Shown here: positions 23,636-33,970 of the stretch, one piece after another
Numbering within the stretch: position 1 is the first letter of the stretch
Layout: the number at the start of each line of letters is the position of its first letter
Source: Branchiostoma floridae
Taxonomy: Eukaryota > Chordata > Leptocardii > Amphioxiformes > Branchiostomatidae
Assembly: GCF_000003815.2 (NCBI RefSeq)
Contig: NC_049995.1
Coordinates: 1,538,632-1,600,631, forward strand
DNA: 62,000 nucleotides
Direction: 5' to 3'
The notes under the pieces: generated by a model
Databases searched by the model: none
Told to the model about the DNA's origin: nothing
Seen by the model: the letters and a program-made list of their open reading frames with translations, nothing else
Position numbers and translations under genes: made by a program

Positions 23636-24105
23636 NNNNNNNNNNNNNNNNNNNNNNNNNNNNNNNNNNNNNNNNNNNNNNNNNNNNNNNNNNNNNNNNN
23701 NNNNNNNNNNNNNNNNNNNNNNNNNNNNNNNNNNNNNNNNNNNNNNNNNNNNNNNNNNNNNNNNNNNNNNNNNNNNNNNNNNNNNNNNNNNNNNNNNNNN
23801 NNNNNNNNNNNNNNNNNNNNNNNNNNNNNNNNNNNNNNNNNNNNNNNNNNNNNNNNNNNNNNNNNNNNNNNNNNNNNNNNNNNNNNNNNNNNNNNNNNNN
23901 NNNNNNNNNNNNNNNNNNNNNNNNNNNNNNNNNNNNNNNNNNNNNNNNNNNNNNNNNNNNNNNNNNNNNNNNNNNNNNNNNNNNNNNNNNNNNNNNNNNN
24001 NNNNNNNNNNNNNNNNNNNNNNNNNNNNNNNNNNNNNNNNNNNNNNNNNNNNNNNNNNNNNNNNNNNNNNNNNNNNNNNNNNNNNNNNNNNNNNNNNNNN
24101 NNNNN
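23636..24105. other. Assembly gap (470 N) in satellite
   Basis: Estimated-length gap with 185-bp satellite on both sides. Confidence 0.99.
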
Positions 24106-24693
24106 CTTACTATTCCCTTCGTAGGGACCTTTCTAACGATGCCAAGTTTAACCCGCCGGAATAATTCGAAGACTCCGGAATCTCAAGCGTATATACGCCC
24201 GTATGTGTTACGTAGCGGTTACGGCTAAGGTGAACCTATGATCGAGAATATCTCGGCAACCATGCACAATACAATTATGCGGTTTGTGGCTTACTATTTC
24301 GTACCTAGGGACCTATCTAAAGATACCAAGTTTGACCCGCCGGAATAACGTTGAGGACTTCGGAATCTCAAGCGTATATACGCCCGAATGTCTTAAGTAG
24401 CGGTTAGGGCTAAGGTGAACCTATGGTCGAGAATATCTCGGCAACCATGCACAATAGAATTATGCGGTTTGTGGCTTACTATTCCCTACCTAGAGACCTT
24501 TCAAACGATACCAAGTTTGACCCGCCGGAATAACTTTGAAGACCCCGGAATCTCAAGCGTATATGCCCCCGTATGTGTTACGTAGCGGTTACGGCTAAGG
24601 TGAACCTATGATCGAGAATATCTCGGCAACCATGCACAATAGAATTATGCGGTTTGTGGCTTTCAGCCATCGTCTAGTGCCGGGCCAGTTCAG

Positions 24694-25456
24694 NNNNNNN
24701 NNNNNNNNNNNNNNNNNNNNNNNNNNNNNNNNNNNNNNNNNNNNNNNNNNNNNNNNNNNNNNNNNNNNNNNNNNNNNNNNNNNNNNNNNNNNNNNNNNNN
24801 NNNNNNNNNNNNNNNNNNNNNNNNNNNNNNNNNNNNNNNNNNNNNNNNNNNNNNNNNNNNNNNNNNNNNNNNNNNNNNNNNNNNNNNNNNNNNNNNNNNN
24901 NNNNNNNNNNNNNNNNNNNNNNNNNNNNNNNNNNNNNNNNNNNNNNNNNNNNNNNNNNNNNNNNNNNNNNNNNNNNNNNNNNNNNNNNNNNNNNNNNNNN
25001 NNNNNNNNNNNNNNNNNNNNNNNNNNNNNNNNNNNNNNNNNNNNNNNNNNNNNNNNNNNNNNNNNNNNNNNNNNNNNNNNNNNNNNNNNNNNNNNNNNNN
25101 NNNNNNNNNNNNNNNNNNNNNNNNNNNNNNNNNNNNNNNNNNNNNNNNNNNNNNNNNNNNNNNNNNNNNNNNNNNNNNNNNNNNNNNNNNNNNNNNNNNN
25201 NNNNNNNNNNNNNNNNNNNNNNNNNNNNNNNNNNNNNNNNNNNNNNNNNNNNNNNNNNNNNNNNNNNNNNNNNNNNNNNNNNNNNNNNNNNNNNNNNNNN
25301 NNNNNNNNNNNNNNNNNNNNNNNNNNNNNNNNNNNNNNNNNNNNNNNNNNNNNNNNNNNNNNNNNNNNNNNNNNNNNNNNNNNNNNNNNNNNNNNNNNNN
25401 NNNNNNNNNNNNNNNNNNNNNNNNNNNNNNNNNNNNNNNNNNNNNNNNNNNNNNNN
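24694..25456. other. Assembly gap (763 N) at the satellite edge
   Basis: The gap hides the right boundary of the satellite domain. Sequence to the left (24662-24693) is no longer satellite. Confidence 0.99.
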
Positions 25457-25607
25457 ACACGTTACAGTGATTACAGGCGCTTTCAGATTTCGGCCGCACT
25501 GCTTGTTGTGCTCTACGTTGTTGCGGGGTAGTTTGGTAAGGCCGGGGATAGATCGTTTTGTATGCGGCTGATTTACCGTTAGTTTTGGTTCGGTCTCTCG
25601 GATTGGG

Positions 25608-25866
25608 TTGGGTCCTATTCGTTCCTTTTCGTTCCTTTTCGCACTTTCGGTACTTTCCTTTTCGTTCCTTTTCGTTCCTTTTCGCACTTTCGGTACTTTC
25701 CTTTTCGTTCCTTTTCGCACTTTCGGTACTTTCCTTTTCGTTCCTTTTCGCACTTTCGGCACTTTCCTTTTCGTTCCTTTTCGTTCCTTTTCGCTTTTTT
25801 GCTACCGAAAGTGCGAAAAGGAACGAAAAGGAACGAAGTATGAAGCAAACTAAAATAAAATCAACT
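25608..25866. repeat. GTTCCTTTTC minisatellite ending in an inverted copy
   Basis: Decamers GTTCCTTTTC alternate with 'gcactttcggtactttcc' blocks from 25608 to about 25795. At about 25800 the sequence turns round: 'accgaaagtgcgaaaagg', 'aacgaaaagg', then 'aacgaagtatgaagcaaact'. That inverted end is the reverse complement of the start of the array at 30427-30500 ('cttcatacttcgttcc'). The region is therefore a head-to-head piece of the same family. ORFs through it (FVPFRSFS repeats) are compositional. Confidence 0.85.
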
Positions 25867-25985
25867 AGAAAGGCCGACATTTGCTTAAGAGCAAATACAG
25901 CATATTTCAGCCATACCCCTTCCCACGCAACATTGGACTGTTCCAAATCACCCCTGCGCAAAAATGGAACATCCTCTTAACAGTA
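25867..25985 (+). repeat. Dispersed repeat copy (same family as 50640-50840)
   Basis: Shares 'ggccgacatttgc', 'gagcaaatacagcat' and 'ccatacccc' landmarks with the copies at 1498-1695 (minus) and 50640-50840 (plus), then diverges. Confidence 0.5.
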
Positions 25986-27160
25986 CATTATCCCCCAAAG
26001 TGGACTGGTATTGTGAATTGACTCCAGGTAAAGACAGAGCTTGCTTCTATTTTTCAGAAAATGACAATAATCACACCTTCCATTCAGAAAATTTTCATCA
26101 TGACTGAAAATTGTTGAATGACTTCATGTAATGTCATTAACAATTTTCAGTACGATAACTAGGTGTAAGTTTAAAAAAGTATAAGCTCCTTGTGATGTGG
26201 ATACATTTATTATTGCAGTGAACTTTTTTTATTCAAGTAGGGCATACGATTTAATAATTATCAAGCAGGTGCAGGTACTGTAGGAGCGTTTGTTTTCTTC
26301 AAGCTGTAAAACTGTTAAACTGTTTTACTTTGTATGCAATCAGCCATCGAGCCTATTCTTATTTTAGTTTAACAACTCAGTCCTGCCAGGCCCGGAAGAT
26401 ACGATTGAACCTTGTTCGAGGATTCATTTTCAGTCTGTTCATACCCTGGCACTGAGAGTGTTTTATTGGGCTGAAACTCTGGCAGTTTAAAGTTACTTAC
26501 AATTTAAATGTTCAAAGTTTATGTCAAACAACAACAGCACTAGGAACACGTACATTTGCTCTGGAGAAAATACAGCAGTTTTCGCAAGTTCCAGTCCAGT
26601 GATAGAAATGTGGCCACTATAGACAGGTGGTCACTATAGAGAAAAATGCTGATCTATTGACTAGGAGCCATACGTTACACATGATTTCAGTACACTGATC
26701 ATTAATCATATAAACATTGCACAGGTAAGCCAATTGTTTAGATGTACAATTAAGTTCAAATAATTCTGAAGAGAAATATTGATGAGAAAATAATCATTCT
26801 CGCCACTGTCTAACTTATAATTACGTATCAAAACTAAACGCAGATTTTCTAACTAACGCACCTTTCGCCGACTTCATCAAAGGACCGCCGGCTATCAATC
26901 AAACACGGCTGTTGATTAGACTTAGAGTTTCAAACAGTCATGTGCTGTGTGCCAGTTGACAGCGAACTTCATGCTACGTGATGTTTTACATTGCTTGGAC
27001 CTTCTTTCCTACAGCGGTGCTTCTACAAAATATTTAGACTGTAACACTGAGTCCCACATGTTTTATAGAATAGAATTTGACGCAGAACAGCTAGCGTTTT
27101 TTGCTGGGTATTTTTCTTGAAACATGTCCGTGGGAATATCAGCGAGGCGGCGACGTAGGG
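25986..27160. other. Intergenic, no gene seen
   Basis: AT-rich unique-looking sequence. A short internal duplication reads 'ggccactatagacaggtgg' then 'tcactatagagaaa' (about 26610-26645). No coding or RNA feature is recognised. Confidence 0.5.
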
Positions 27161-28010
27161 ATATCAGACCGTCAACAAAAGTCGCACGGCGGCTAACGGC
27201 GGAGCGAAGATACTAGCGCTATAAATAAGCGCTTCAACTAAGGATGGCAACCCGTACAATATTTTTGTATACTGTTGAGCTAAGTAAAGTTTGTTGTTTA
27301 TGAGGTTTTAGTTGTCTTTGAAGCTTTGACCCGAAATATTTTAAAGTCAAACTGCTGAATAGAAGTAAGCGACTGCTACGATTATCGTAGATATGGCCCT
27401 AAAAAAACTGATAAAAGAAGCCTTCTCAATAGTCTAAAATGCAAGAGCTTCCGGGGGGGCTTCGCCCACCTGCCCCCACCCCCCCCCCCCACAGTGGCCC
27501 TGCCCCTGGACCCCGCCAGGGACATTCGGCGGCCCCCGGACCCCTGTCCGACGCTTTGAAAAAATCCTGGCGAGAAGTCTGTACGGCCTGAGTCTTCAAG
27601 TTAACGTATTGTGTGGTCCCGCTTATGAATATTAATTAGCCTTCGCTTTCCTCTTCGCTGATTGACTGAACCATTAATTGAATTTTAAAGTCCCCCTCCG
27701 CTTGCGCAGTGATCTTCTCGGAGTAAGCTATGGCTGCAGAATACTCAACAAGTTGAGGGTGGCAGCCCTAATGAAAGAAGAAGAAGAAGAAGAATTAACT
27801 CTTCCTGCCGGCTAGACGCAGGTGCAGATGTCGGCTCTGTGGGGTGAACGTCCGAAAGGTCATGGCATGGAGAACGAAAGAAAACCAATTTCCCCTAAAA
27901 AAAGTGCTGTAATTAAGCCTTTTACAGTACTTTATGCCAAAAATTTTACTTGGATCATTTTACCAACTATCTTATGCCAAATGTTACTCATACCAGGGTA
28001 CAGGGGTGCA
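27161..28010 (+). repeat. Segmental tandem duplication, copy 1
   Basis: Shares ordered landmarks with copy 2: 'agaccgtcaacaaaagtcgcacgg', 'gcgactgctacgattatcgtagatatg', 'tcaatagtctaaaatgc', 'cttatgaatattaattagcc', 'cctcttcgctgattg' and 'tttccccta...aaaagtgc'. It includes a C-run (about 27466-27493) and a short (GAA)n tract (about 27776-27793). The 77-codon ORF at 27822-28055 is not preserved in the other copy. Function is unknown. Confidence 0.7.
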
Positions 28011-28600
28011 AAATATACCGTTATAAGACCGTCAGCAACAGTCGCACGGAGCTAACAGCGCAGCGAAAATACCATCGCTAGCGTTTCAACTTCGGATAAC
28101 AAGTTATAAGTACTGTTGAACTCAGTAACGTTAAAGTTTGTTTTTAGTTGCCTTTGACGGTTTGACCTGAAATAGTGTTACGCTAAACTCCTGAAGAGAA
28201 GTTAAGTGACTGCTGCGATTATCATAGATATGCCCCTAAGAACTGATACAATATAAAGCCTTCTGAATAGTCTAAAATGCGAGAGCCTTAGGCGGGCTTC
28301 GCTCCCCCTGGCGGGAACACTGCTATATACGGGATCATGAGGCCCCGCTTATGAATATTAATTAGCCTTTGGCCTCCTCTTCGCTGATTGGCTAGGTCTT
28401 TGATTCAATTAAGTCTCCGGCTGACACGCACAGGTGTGGCTCTGTGCGGGGTCACGGAAGGTCACGTCAGGAGGCCAAAAGAAAACAAATTTCCCCTCAG
28501 AAAAGTGCCAAAATTAATCATTTTAAAGTTGTTTATGTCAAAAATTTTACTTGAATCTTGTTACCAAGTATCTAATGCCTATCTATACCAAATTTCAGGT
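28011..28600 (+). repeat. Segmental tandem duplication, copy 2
   Basis: Diverged, slightly shorter second copy of 27161-28010; the C-rich block of copy 1 is mostly missing. Order and orientation are conserved. Offsets run from about 850 bp at the left to about 640 bp at the right, so several hundred bases of indels have accumulated. It runs into the ~163-bp tandem repeat. Confidence 0.7.
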
Positions 28601-29260
28601 CATTTAATTGTAATACCAGGGTACAGGAGCCAAAAGTGTCCTTTTTTGGTCAAAAATTGGCCAAAAATCGCAAAAATAAGCATTTTGTTGCACTGTACAC
28701 CAAAAGTGTTATTGAATTTATATGAAGGGATTATCAAGACACATCTGTGTCAAATTTCAGCTCATTCGGTTGCAATACCAAGGTACAGGAGCCAAAAGTG
28801 TCCTTTTTTGGTCAAAAATTGGTCAAAAAATCGCAAAAATAAGCATTTTGTTGTACTGTACACCAAAAGTGTTATTGAATTTATATGGGGGCATTATCAA
28901 GGCACATCTCTGTCAAATTCCAGCTCATTTGGTTGTAATACCAGGGTACAGGGGCCAAAAGTGTCCTTTTTTGGTCAAAAATTGGTCAAAAAATCGCAAA
29001 AATAAGCATTTTGTTGTACTGTACACCAAAAGTGTTATCGAATTTATATGAGAGCATTATCAAGGCACATCTCTGTCAAATTTCAGCTCATTTGGTTGTA
29101 ATACCAGGGTACAGGGGCCAAAATATACAGTTTTGGTCTAAAATTGACCAAAAAATCTCAATAAAATCATTTTAGAGGCAGATATGAAAAAACTGAGAAA
29201 AAAGCATCAAGGTATTGGCCCATTCTACCCCTGTGCCAAATTTCAGGTCATTCGGTCCAG
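28601..29260 (+). repeat. ~163-bp tandem repeat, about 4 units
   Basis: 'gggtacagg.gccaaaa' recurs at about 28619, 28782, 28943 and 29108 (spacing 161-165 bp). Internal landmarks are 'ttttggtcaaaaattgg', 'tcgcaaaaataagcatttt', 'caccaaaagtgttat' and 'caaatttcagctcatt'. The ORFs over it (205 and 109 codons) are repeats of the same translated unit without family resemblance and are not called as genes. Confidence 0.85.
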
Positions 29261-29294
29261 GAACGGCGGAGATGAATCACTTTGAAGATTTGAC

Positions 29295-29374
29295 AGGAGA
29301 AAGAAAGAAAGAAAGAAAGAAAGAAACATTACGAATACAATATATTTCACCATACTATGTATGGCTGAAATATA
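29295..29374. repeat. (GAAA)n tract followed by a hairpin
   Basis: (GAAA) tetramers at about 29300-29326 are followed by 'aatacaatatatttcaccat' and its near inverted complement (about 29337-29374). This is likely the 3' terminus of the dispersed element that contains the 163-bp repeat, because the tract directly follows 'ggcggagatgaatcactttg'. Confidence 0.6.
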
Positions 29375-30426
29375 ATGAGAATATAAGGAACCGGTACTGC
29401 GGGCGTTAGAAGCCTATGAAACGTGTTTTTATTTTACTCAGAATTTGGCAATATCAAATTTTTACGGGGCTGTTATAGGCTGTTGTGTTTGTGTGGCTAA
29501 ATTATTCTCTGAAGATCAGCAAAATACAAGGAAACATAACTGAGATAAGAAAGTAAGGACTAAAATTCAGTTACTGGTGGGTGATGGATAAATATCGATT
29601 AATACACATTTTTAAAATGAGGCAAGATTGTAGCGTTGTTGTTGTATTTGGGTGGCTTCTGTTCTCCCAAGATGGGAGCGCCGCATGCAAATGACCTGCG
29701 ATTGTTTACGTCTAATAGAGGTCCGGTCAGGAAGGATATGCTAATAAACCGCTGCCCCACGAGCATGACAGCTCCCTTCAACAGGGCCCAAAACATGGTT
29801 TTCTGGAGACTGGAGACATATCTTCTTGCTCGTTCACGACAAAAGAAAAGCTGTGAAAGGATAGACATGTATACATTGTACCAAGGAGTTTTCTTCACGT
29901 TGTACCATGAGTATTAATCATTTTGCGGGAAGAAAGGGCCAACGTGAGGAATGTGTGCAAAGGATATTGGGAAACTACGGAGAGATCTGGCGGACGACTC
30001 ACGTCTCCCGTGCAGGTTCGGCAGAAAAAGTCTTTGGAACCAGGCCTCAAATTGAAATCAACGCGGTGTCCCGATTGCCGGGGGCCACTTGTAATTTAGG
30101 CCGGGACCACTAGAAAACGACTTTGTGACATTTTTGGGACACCAGAATTTCAACCCGTCAAATGTTTTTCTAGCGGCTTTCAACCGACCCCCCTCCCCAC
30201 CCCCCCAATTTCATCTGTGACAGCCCGCGTGGGAACCCGGGACGCACTGATTCGTGACTCCGCCTATCGCCTTTCATTTGTATTTAGCTATTTCCACGCG
30301 TGCACTTTCCCGCCGGTTCGCCGTTGAACCATTGGAGCTCTAGGAATTTCGTGGAACAAGCCACAAAATACAAAAATAAAGTCCGTTTCAAATGCATTTG
30401 CCGATCACAGTACCGTTACCTTATAT
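29375..30426. other. Intergenic, no gene seen
   Basis: Mixed-composition sequence with a C-rich run (about 30179-30207). ORFs of up to 99 codons on both strands overlap each other and show no family motif. Confidence 0.5.
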
Positions 30427-30715
30427 TCCCATCGATTTTATTTCACTTTGCTTCATACTTCGTTCCTTTTCGTTCCTTTTCGCACTTTCGGTACTTTCCT
30501 TTTCGTTCCTTTTCGTTCCTATCCAATCTTTTCGTTCCTTTTCGTTCCTTTTCGCACTTTCGGTACTTTCCTTTTCGTTCCTTTTCGTTCCTTTTCGCTC
30601 CTTTCCGTTCCTTTTCGCTCCTTTTAGCTCCTTTTCGCTCCTTTTCGTTCCTTTTCGTTCCTTTTCATTCCTTTTCGCTCCTTTTCGTTCCTTTTCGCAC
30701 TTTCGGTACACCGCG
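30427..30715 (+). repeat. GTTCCTTTTC minisatellite, second locus
   Basis: Begins with 'atcgattttatttcacttt' and 'gcttcatacttcgttcc', then decamers GTTCCTTTTC/GCTCCTTTTC mixed with 'gcactttcggtactttcc', and ends at 'cactttcggtac'. The leading edge is shared, in inverse orientation, with 25800-25866, so both loci carry the same repeat family with a defined terminus. Confidence 0.85.
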
Positions 30716-30898
30716 AGACACTAGTGGTTTCTTCCAGCGTAAATTACTTTGAATGGAGCAGAACACAGTTTTCGGCCTATTGGGATTTCTATAGTTAAGG
30801 GCCACAAAGCTTCGGCACGGAGAAAATATAGCAGGGTGCACTTTAGGAATACCAAAATCGGATATGTTCCGATATAAATGGATAAAACACAATATTTA

Positions 30899-32060
30899 AG
30901 CTAGAGTTCGGCGACCTCATACCTCCATGAAATATTTAGAGCTTTTTTAAATTTCATGCAATAGACCAACACATTAACATAATCTATGCATGGTGTTGTT
31001 ACTAACTCTACACATATCACAATTATTAAATTCCCTTTATTAGTCATAAAGCGGCTTTGCAATTTTTACATAAATCATGCAATTAAGTTATTTGGTATCT
31101 GCTTATATTCCACATATAATAATTAGCATATGTTACATTTATGGAAGTACCTCATTAGTTATGCAAATTAAGTCCTCATTTGCATAACATGTATATCATT
31201 ATGAACATCTTTGCCTAAGCTACCTGCATGCCTAACATGATGCCAATCCGTCAATCCTCTCTGCAGGTATCCACTTTGGAATGTCTTAATAAAAACGCCC
31301 CTGTAGTTTAGAGATTAAATGTTAGGGGGCTGAAACTTGCCCCACTTCTTTATGACACTATCTCCACCCAAATGTCAATACCATTTCACGTCCGGGACAA
31401 GAGATACATAGAAAAAACTGCTATGATAGAATACTCTCATTAACTATGCAAACGTAGTCCTATTTTGCATAATTAGTATTTTAGTTTGTACAACATTGTC
31501 TAAGGCACCTACATACCAAAAATCATTAAAATCCGTTGTTCCCTTCTTGAGTTATCGTCAGTACGGAATGCAGGGTGCCAACACATCTGGTTCGGGCTCT
31601 CTTTCCCGACCTGCGTAACCTAGGTTTAGCCCCTCCTGCGTGTGCCGGTTTTACGAAATTACTCCCCAAACTACTCACAGAACTGCAGAAATCATGTACT
31701 ATACAGGAGGCGGCCATTTTCCTTAAAAACATACCCCACTTGCCATGCGCAGTCCATGAAAAAGTCCTTTTTACCAAACCATTTACCTGCCCTTTTGCTA
31801 ACTGGGAACTACTTGGTACGGTCCGCCCGTCTGGAAAGTGACGCGTGGGGGTCAGGGAGTCTGACCCGTGGGCCTTGTGAACTCTCAGGTACAGCTGCGA
31901 GGGGTGGAATGAACCAAACCAGGCTGGAGATTTGTAATGGTTCAGACGTTTTTGACAAAAATGTCTCTGCTATCCCAAAACTAGCCGCTAGGGGGCCCAA
32001 ACTTATGTCATTTATTTCTGAGCACAAGAGCTATCTAACACCCCAAAATCGTGACCTAAC
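30899..32060 (-). repeat. Large dispersed repeat, minus-orientation arm
   Basis: Starts with 'ctagagttcggcgacctcat' and is the diverged reverse complement of 34868-35945. Shared landmarks in opposite order: 'catacctccatgaaatattt', 'aagctacctgcatgcc', 'acaagagatacat', 'ctgctatgatagaata', 'cccttcttgagttatcg', 'atcccaaaactag' and 'gagcacaagagctatctaa'. About 370 bp (31566-31940) is present only in this arm. Related copies lie at 47520-47883 and 59415-59735. No transposase or RT is visible in it. Confidence 0.75.
31566..31940. other. Arm-specific insertion in the dispersed repeat
   Basis: This sequence is absent from the other arm. It is relatively GC-rich and contains an 88-codon plus ORF (31575-31841) and overlapping ORFs in other frames. 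No motif is recognised, and the segment could be a small insertion or a deletion in the other arm. Confidence 0.35.
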
Positions 32061-32094
32061 TTGGAATCTCATTATTAAGGTATCATCCCACCCC

Positions 32095-32310
32095 TGGCAT
32101 ACGGCTAAGGCTAGCGGTTAGGCCACGAGTAGAGTCCAAACGATCAGGAATGTCTCAAGAAGGAAGCATACGATTGGACTGTGGTTTGCATCTTTCAATA
32201 GCGCACAAAGAGGCCTTTCTAATGATATAAAGTTTGCCCGGCCGGAACTTGAACCCTAAGTTTGAATCGCAACAATAAGGTATCACCCCACGGCTAGGCT
32301 AGGCTAGGCC
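32095..32310 (+). repeat. Isolated satellite-related unit
   Basis: A single diverged unit related to the subfamily A satellite: 'ggtttgcatctttca', 'cacaaagaggcctttctaat', 'gccggaacttgaaccc', 'gaatcgcaacaataaggta' in the correct order. It lies about 7.5 kb from the satellite domain and next to a LINE fragment. Confidence 0.65.
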
Positions 32311-32900
32311 TGACGTTGTCCTCGTCAGGTACTTATTCCTTAGCTAAAAAGAATCTGTCTCTAGAGGCACGTAAAGCTGTATTCGGCCTCAAACCTCTCA
32401 CTCTTTCAACGATGTCCCCCAAGACTCTACTAAAGCTATTCAATACGTGTATTAAGCCCATCGTGTTATATGGTAGTGAGATTTGGGGCATAGGCTGTGG
32501 AAAAGACAACTGTCCAGTGGAAAATATCCAAACCCGCTTTTGTAAAAATATCCTTGGCGTGCACAGGAATTCCTGTAACTCTGCATGTAGAGCAGAACTT
32601 GGAGTCTATCCAACAGGCATAGATATAGCAATCCGCATAGTTAAGTACTGGCTACGCCTTGAACAGTTAGATTACTCTACACACCCTTTAGAAATAGACG
32701 CACTGCTCTGTCAACAAAATGTAAAAATGTACCTGTAAACAATCATAAGAAAACTTGGCTCCACCATGTAAAATAAATACTTGATGATGGTGGTTACTCC
32801 TATCTATGGAACTATGATAACTCTAGAATAGACAATAGAATAGCGCAAAAAATTGATGCGCGTGGATGTCATCCATACAATCAAATCAACATGGTCTAAC
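32311..32900 (+). pseudogene. LINE RT C-terminal fragment
   Basis: The frame at 32316-32738 reads SSSGTYSLAKKNLSLEARKA, FNTCIKPIVLYGSEIWGIG and ENIQTRFCKNILGVHRNSCN, with VKYWLRLEQLDYS; this is the post-palm region of a non-LTR RT. It stops at 32736-32738, but related sequence (TWLHHVK; DDGGYSYLWNYDN) continues in shifted frames to about 32900. The palm and endonuclease are missing. It may belong to the same family as the minus-strand LINE tail at 38862-39498, which carries the adjoining C-terminal part. Confidence 0.8.
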
Positions 32901-32956
32901 GTAAGGTAGCTAACGCATGGAACACATGTGTTATTATCAATGTTAACTATCCGTTA

Positions 32957-33609
32957 TACTGTAAATGCAGAAATATTCGCGGTGGATTAATATTCGCGGT
33001 TTTCGCGGTGACCACTTCACCGCGAACTTAAATCCACCGCGAAAATTTTTCTATAGTGGTATTAGGCTGCAGTCTATGGTGTAACCGCGAAATTAAATCC
33101 ACCGCGAAAAGTAATCTCCAAGCAGATCCTACGGTAGCATAAGATAGTATCAAAGGCTGGCAGAGGAGTGAAGCCGGCCTAGGAGTGTGTTTGGCTACCG
33201 GGGATCTGCCTCCACTGAAACAGGGAGGAGCATTTCTATTCAACAATGGTGTTGCTGCCCCTCCCTGTTGCCATGTGCTAATTATTTTACGAGCGACTTG
33301 CACTGGGACAAAGTCAGTGACTAACACATGTCCCAGTTGGAAGTTAGCACCAAACAGGAAGGAGGGCAATTAGCATCTACACTGCAAGCACAGTTTGATT
33401 GGGAAACAATTGGATGTTAATAGCCTTTGTTCTAGCCGACTGGCGGCAGATTCTACATGGCAAATGGACACCTCTTGGCAGACTACACTCCTTGGCCAGT
33501 TTGGTACTATTTCATGCCATTGTAGGATCTGCTTGGAGATTACGCGAAAAGTCCCTTTTCCCTCTACCGCGCCAATTAAATCCCCGCGAACTTAAATGCA
33601 TTTACAGTA
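32957..33609. mobile_element. TIR element with TACTGTAAATGCA termini
   Basis: Begins TACTGTAAATGCA and ends TGCATTTACAGTA, a perfect 13-bp terminal inverted repeat. Subterminal motifs on both sides ('ttcgcggtgga', 'ccgcgaacttaaat', 'ccaccgcgaaaa') extend the inverted symmetry. There is no transposase ORF, so it is non-autonomous. A related terminus lies at 52780-52876. No clear target-site duplication is seen. Similar 'TACTGTAAATGCA...TTCGCGG' elements are familiar in several invertebrate genomes. Confidence 0.8.
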
Positions 33610-33616
33610 TTTGTAT

Positions 33617-33970
33617 TTAACAAATTGTAACGAGTACACCACCCACCTCAGACATTAGTGTAGTTCTAGGCGGCCAGCAGTCTGGTCCCGCAATAATCCG
33701 TAGAATATCCCGCGCGGAATCCCCAAACTGCGAAAAATATGGCAAAACACGAACAGGAACCAACCTCCATAACACGAACAACGCAATCCAAATTCCTTGA
33801 CAAGCACCTGCAATTGACAATGTGTCTTCCTGCACGTGCAGTTTGATAATTTGATTATCAAAATGCAACCAATCAGCGAAAAGGATCGTCCAATGATGTC
33901 TTCCTATGTCGAATACTGAAACGACACCATTGGTCACAGATTGGGGCCTTTTACTCCAGATATCATCCAA
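33617..33970 (-). CDS. Hypothetical 117-codon ORF
   Basis: An uninterrupted minus-strand frame starting MDDIWSKRPQSV, with a hydrophobic central stretch (IWIALFVLWRLVPVRVL, roughly residues 60-76) that could span a membrane. It starts immediately outside the TIR element at 32957-33609. I recognise no family and see no splice or promoter support. It may be a chance ORF or a fragment of an unrecognised mobile element. Confidence 0.15.
   Translation of the reverse strand: MDDIWSKRPQSVTNGVVSVFDIGRHHWTILFADWLHFDNQIIKLHVQEDTLSIAGACQGIWIALFVLWRLVPVRVLPYFSQFGDSARDILRIIAGPDCWPPRTTLMSEVGGVLVTIC

Larger units (their letters stand above)
21910..24661 (+). repeat. 185-bp satellite array (subfamily B), right block
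   Basis: The array continues after the insert with about 12 visible units, broken by gaps at 22925-23024 and 23636-24105. The last unit ends abruptly at about 24661 ('cggtttgtggctt|tcagccatcg'), 33 bp before a 763-bp gap. The sequence around 23025-23240 has several single-base insertions relative to other units, consistent with low-quality sequence next to a gap. Confidence 0.93.

Noticed and set aside
9831-24661. Recurrent 60-codon ORFs (MKTPESQAY...) as a gene family
   Set aside because: They occur in only a few satellite units. The 185-bp period is not a multiple of three and most units have stops in the frame.
5928-24661. LTR retrotransposon or rDNA spacer as source of the satellite
   Set aside because: No gag/pol, primer-binding site or rRNA sequence is seen adjacent to the array.
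24608-25961. ORFs of 300-420 codons over 24.6-25.9 kb
   Set aside because: Most of their length is N; the remainder is satellite or GTTCCTTTTC minisatellite.
28388-29051. 205- and 109-codon ORFs as repeat proteins
   Set aside because: They are translations of the ~163-bp tandem repeat, with no family motif and with frame changes between units.
31575-31841. 88-codon ORF in the arm-specific insertion
   Set aside because: Overlapped by ORFs in other frames, no recognised motif, no splice or promoter support.
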